A DNA stretch of 8,246 nt from an uncultured Collinsella sp. (lineage in GTDB: Bacteria; Actinomycetota; Coriobacteriia; Coriobacteriales; Coriobacteriaceae): NCBI GenBank assembly GCA_902489295.1, contig CABTZM010000089.1, positions 1-8,246 on the forward strand, given 5' to 3'. Under the pieces are notes generated by a model that was not told where the DNA came from, made no database searches, and was given only the letters and a program-made list of their open reading frames with translations. The translations under genes were made by a program, and so were the position numbers. Shown piece by piece: positions 5,923 through 8,246 of this stretch. The stretch's first letter is position 1. Each line of letters begins with the position of its first letter.

Positions 5923-7125
5923 TTAGGCCTGGAACCAACGGGCGGTGTTGCGCTCGTCGAGGGCCTTGAGGGTAGCGGCGGGATCGGCAACCTTCTGCAG
6001 GAACATCATGGCTGCGATGGCGTACGGCTTGTAGCTGGCCTCCTTGTACATGCCCACGCGGTGCATGTCGAAGACGTCGGCGTTGACCTCGCCGTGCTCG
6101 CAAGAGACACCAGAGATGTCGGCGGGCAGCGGATGCATAAAGATAGTGTCCTGGCCGTTGGCGGTCTTCTCCATGAGCTCGGTCGTGGAGCACCAATCCT
6201 GATGGGTGGCGTTCTGAGCGAGCAGCTCCTTCTCGAGCGCAGCGATGCCGGCGTCGTCGCCCTCGGCGTACAGGTTGGTGCGCTTCTCCATGGCGGCAAA
6301 CGGAGCCCAGCTCTTGGGGATCACGATGTCGGCGCCCTCGAAGGCCTCGGCCATGGTGTTGACCTGCTTAAAGGTGGTGCCGGACTCGGCGGCATAGCCC
6401 TTGGCGCGCTCGACGACCTCGGGCATGAGGTCGTAGCCCTCGGGGTGGGCCAGGGTGACGTCCATGCCAAAACGGGGCAGCAGGCTGATCAGCGACTGCG
6501 GGCAGGACAGCGGCTTGCCGTAAGAAGGCGAATAGGCCCAGGTGACGGCAACCTTCTTGCCCTTGAGGTTCTCAAGGCCGCCAAACTCGTTGATGAGGTA
6601 GAGCATGTCGGCAGAGGACTGCGTGGGGTGATCGGAGTCGGACTGCAGGGAGATGAGCGTGGGACGGTGATCCAGAACGCCGTCCTCGTAGGCCTGCTGG
6701 ACAGACTCGGAGACCTCGGCCATGTAGGCGTCGCCCTTGCCGATGTACATGTCGTCGCGGATGCCGATGACGTCGGCCATGAAGGAGATCATGGTAGCGG
6801 TCTCGCGGACGGTCTCGCCGTGAGCGATCTGGGACTTCTTCTCGTCCAGGTCCTGCAGCTCAAGACCGAGCAGGTTGGCGGCCTTAGAGAAGGAGAAGCG
6901 CGTACGGGTGGAGTTGTCGCGGAACAGGGAGACGGCCAGGCCCGAGTCGAAGATCTTGGACGAAACGTTGTTCTCACGCAGCTCGCGCAGGGCGTCGGCG
7001 ACGATGTAGAGCGCCTTGAGCTCATCGGTGGTCTTATCCCAGGTGTGCAGGAAGTCGCTGCCGTACATGCCCTTAAAATCGAGGCCGTTCAGCTGCTCGA
7101 CGAGCTCGGTAAACTTGGCGTCCAT
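5923..7125 (-). CDS. ygeW: YgeW, knotted carbamoyltransferase
   Basis: Complete 400-residue member of the YgeW group of aspartate/ornithine carbamoyltransferase relatives (E. coli YgeW is about 396 residues). The carbamoyl-phosphate loop is STRTR (72-76), with HPTQ (166-169) and HPLPAD (331-336) as the other conserved binding motifs. WAYSPSYGKPLSCPQS (196-211) is the proline-rich loop of the knotted subfamily, which separates it from ordinary ornithine or aspartate enzymes. In purine-degrading gut bacteria it is thought to transfer a carbamoyl group from an open ureide to phosphate, giving carbamoyl phosphate for ATP; the exact substrate is inferred. The start at 7125 has GGAAAGGA at 7133-7140, seven bases upstream. 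An in-frame ATG at 7317 would add 64 residues with no family resemblance and run through the hairpin at 7280-7304, so it was rejected. A terminator follows the gene. Confidence 0.95.
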   Translation of the reverse strand: MDAKFTELVEQLNGLDFKGMYGSDFLHTWDKTTDELKALYIVADALRELRENNVSSKIFDSGLAVSLFRDNSTRTRFSFSKAANLLGLELQDLDEKKSQIAHGETVRETATMISFMADVIGIRDDMYIGKGDAYMAEVSESVQQAYEDGVLDHRPTLISLQSDSDHPTQSSADMLYLINEFGGLENLKGKKVAVTWAYSPSYGKPLSCPQSLISLLPRFGMDVTLAHPEGYDLMPEVVERAKGYAAESGTTFKQVNTMAEAFEGADIVIPKSWAPFAAMEKRTNLYAEGDDAGIAALEKELLAQNATHQDWCSTTELMEKTANGQDTIFMHPLPADISGVSCEHGEVNADVFDMHRVGMYKEASYKPYAIAAMMFLQKVADPAATLKALDERNTARWFQA

Positions 7126-7326
7126 GTAAATATCCTTTCCATAGATGAAACGATCGCAATGAGTAGATGTGCTCCGGCATGCGCGTGTGGCTAGAACATG
7201 CAGAGCGCTATGACGAGGACCCGCTACCGTTGAGGAAGCATGGGAGATAACGACCGCGGGCCCCAAGTCAACAGGGGGTGCCGGGGACACAGGCTGTCCC
7301 CGGCTCAACAAGATCAAGGAATGGGA
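7126..7326 (-). promoter_or_regulatory. Intergenic leader between ygeY and ygeW
   Basis: These 201 bases contain the hairpin at 7280-7304 near the ygeY end and the ygeW ribosome binding site at 7133-7140. On the minus strand a TTGACT (about 7265-7270) resembles a -35 box, with only a weak TATCTC 16 bases on. A separate ygeW promoter is therefore possible but not shown. No purine riboswitch or other known RNA element was recognised. Confidence 0.3.
7280..7304. repeat. Perfect 10-bp hairpin after ygeY
   Basis: GCCGGGGACA (7280-7289) and TGTCCCCGGC (7295-7304) are exact reverse complements around a 5-base loop, 22 bases past the ygeY stop. No T-run follows on the minus strand, so classic intrinsic termination is doubtful. 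It may stabilise the ygeY message or be another dispersed palindrome. Confidence 0.65.
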
Positions 7327-8246
7327 CTAGTCGATCTTGTTGTTGGTCAGACCAGCGCGGAACACGGTAGCGTCGCCATCGGCCTGGCTCGGATCGTAGA
7401 GGTTCAAAGCAGCAACATACATGGCGGCAGCGGTGACCAGGTCGTCCTTGTAGGTGACCTCGTTGGGAGCGTGAGCCTGAGACTCGGCACCCGGGCCGAA
7501 GCCGACGCAGGGGATGCCATAGCGGCCCTGGATGGAAACGCAGTTCGTGGAGAAGGTCCACTTGTCGCACAGCGGGCGACCGGTGCGCTTGTCCATGCTG
7601 GGCTCGCAGCCGATGCGCTCGTCACCGAACATGGCCTTGTGGGCGTCGACGAGGGCCTTGACGTGCGGAGCGGTCTCCTTGTTGATCCACGTGGGGAAGT
7701 AAGCCTCGGTCTCGTAGACCTCGCCGGTCCAGGACGGACGGTCGTACATGTACATGGAGACCTTCACGTCGTCGCCGTACTTCTTGGCGGCCGGCAGGTT
7801 ACGGATCTCGTCCAGGCAGGACTCCCAGGTCTCACCGGCGGTCATGCGACGGTCGATGGAGATGGCGCAGGAGTCAGCGACAGCGCAGCGGCTGGGGCTG
7901 GTGTAGAAGATCTGGCTGACGGTGCAGGTGCCGCGGCCCAGGAAGCGGGCGTCCTCGAAGTGCTCGGGGTTGTACTTGGGGTCGAGCATCTTGACGAGGC
8001 CCTTGATGTCGGTCGACTCGTCACAGCCGTTGTTGTTGAGGGCGCGGACGTCGGCGATGATGTCAGCCATCTTGTAGATGGCGTTGTCGCCGCGGTCGGG
8101 AGCGGAGCCGTGGCAGGAGGTGCCGTGAACGTCGACGCGGATCTCCATGCGGCCGCGGTGACCGCGATAGATGCCGCCGTCGGTGGGCTCGGTGGAAATG
8201 ACGAACTCGGGCTTAATGCCGTCCTTGTTGTAGATGTACTGCCAGC
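7327..8246 (-). CDS. ygeY: YgeY, M20-family metallohydrolase (N-terminus outside window)
   Basis: Partial gene: the C-terminal 306 residues are present and the reading frame is open to the right edge. About 100 N-terminal residues, with the first metal-binding histidine and aspartate, are missing. What is seen matches YgeY of the M20 (ArgE/DapE) group: STEPT near the start with the likely metal-binding glutamate, IYRGHRGRMEI, HGTSCHGSAPDRGDNAIYK in the lid/dimer domain, AVADSCAISIDRR, and near the C-terminus the last metal ligand in QAHAPNEVTYKDD. The family hydrolyses amide or ureide bonds on small amino-acid-like molecules. In urate-degrading clusters YgeY accompanies YgeW and probably processes a linear ureide; that substrate is inferred. 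It lies 201 bases upstream of ygeW on the same strand. Confidence 0.93.
   Translation of the reverse strand, partial: WQYIYNKDGIKPEFVISTEPTDGGIYRGHRGRMEIRVDVHGTSCHGSAPDRGDNAIYKMADIIADVRALNNNGCDESTDIKGLVKMLDPKYNPEHFEDARFLGRGTCTVSQIFYTSPSRCAVADSCAISIDRRMTAGETWESCLDEIRNLPAAKKYGDDVKVSMYMYDRPSWTGEVYETEAYFPTWINKETAPHVKALVDAHKAMFGDERIGCEPSMDKRTGRPLCDKWTFSTNCVSIQGRYGIPCVGFGPGAESQAHAPNEVTYKDDLVTAAAMYVAALNLYDPSQADGDATVFRAGLTNNKID

Noticed and set aside
4891..7194. A 767-codon open frame on the plus strand
   Set aside because: It lies opposite hyuA, mocA and ygeW, all with intact catalytic motifs. Its translation is a low-complexity mix rich in L, G, H and A, as expected for the antisense of GC-rich genes.
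7126..7317. A 64-residue N-terminal extension of YgeW from an ATG at 7317
   Set aside because: The extension has no family resemblance and crosses the intergenic hairpin. The internal ATG at 7125 has a good ribosome binding site and gives the usual family length.
1013..8246. In-frame UGA selenocysteine codons, suggested by the selenium-linked genes
   Set aside because: All genes here read through without internal stops to normal family lengths, or to the window edge; any selenium use would be through the hydroxylase cofactor, not seen in this window.

Overview
The window is GC-rich, densely coded DNA that looks like a gut actinobacterium of the class Coriobacteriia, most probably Collinsella or a close relative. 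This taxonomic call is an inference from three things: a zinc-type S14 N-terminus downstream of L5, the GC-rich codon use, and a purine/selenium-molybdenum gene set typical of anaerobic gut bacteria. No selenocysteine codons, insertion sequences, tRNAs or CRISPR arrays were seen.

Layout, left to right. (1) 1-687, minus strand: the start of rpsN (S14) and complete rplE (L5), in normal spc-operon order. (2) 688-1012: a gene-free stretch holding a candidate promoter and leader for rplE and, next to xdhC, a near-perfect 67-bp inverted repeat. The usual neighbour rplX (L24) is absent upstream of rplE. (3) 1013-2860, minus: yqeB then xdhC, maturation factors for molybdenum hydroxylases. (4) 2963-3700, plus: yqeC, divergent from yqeB across a 102-bp AT-rich regulatory gap. 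(5) 3694-3766: an elaborate palindromic element between yqeC and the convergent hyuA. (6) 3780-5772, minus: a tight mocA-hyuA pair. (7) 5861-5900: a terminator. (8) 5923-7125, minus: ygeW, a knotted carbamoyltransferase. (9) 7280-7304: a perfect hairpin. (10) 7327-8246, minus: ygeY, an M20 metallopeptidase-family enzyme that runs off the right edge.

Functional reading. YqeB, YqeC, MocA-like and XdhC-like proteins form the accessory kit for building and activating a (selenium-dependent) molybdenum hydroxylase. HyuA, YgeW and YgeY are the downstream enzymes of the anaerobic purine/urate breakdown clusters described in gut bacteria: ring opening of a cyclic ureide, ureide deacylation, and carbamoyl transfer to phosphate that can pay back ATP. 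The hydroxylase itself (xdhD-like), ygeX, ygfK, ssnA and selD are not in the window; some probably lie beyond the right edge, upstream of ygeY.

The most interesting points are the break in the ribosomal protein operon exactly where this catabolic island ends, the two large intergenic palindromes that look like members of dispersed repeat families, and a pair of cysteine clusters in YqeC.
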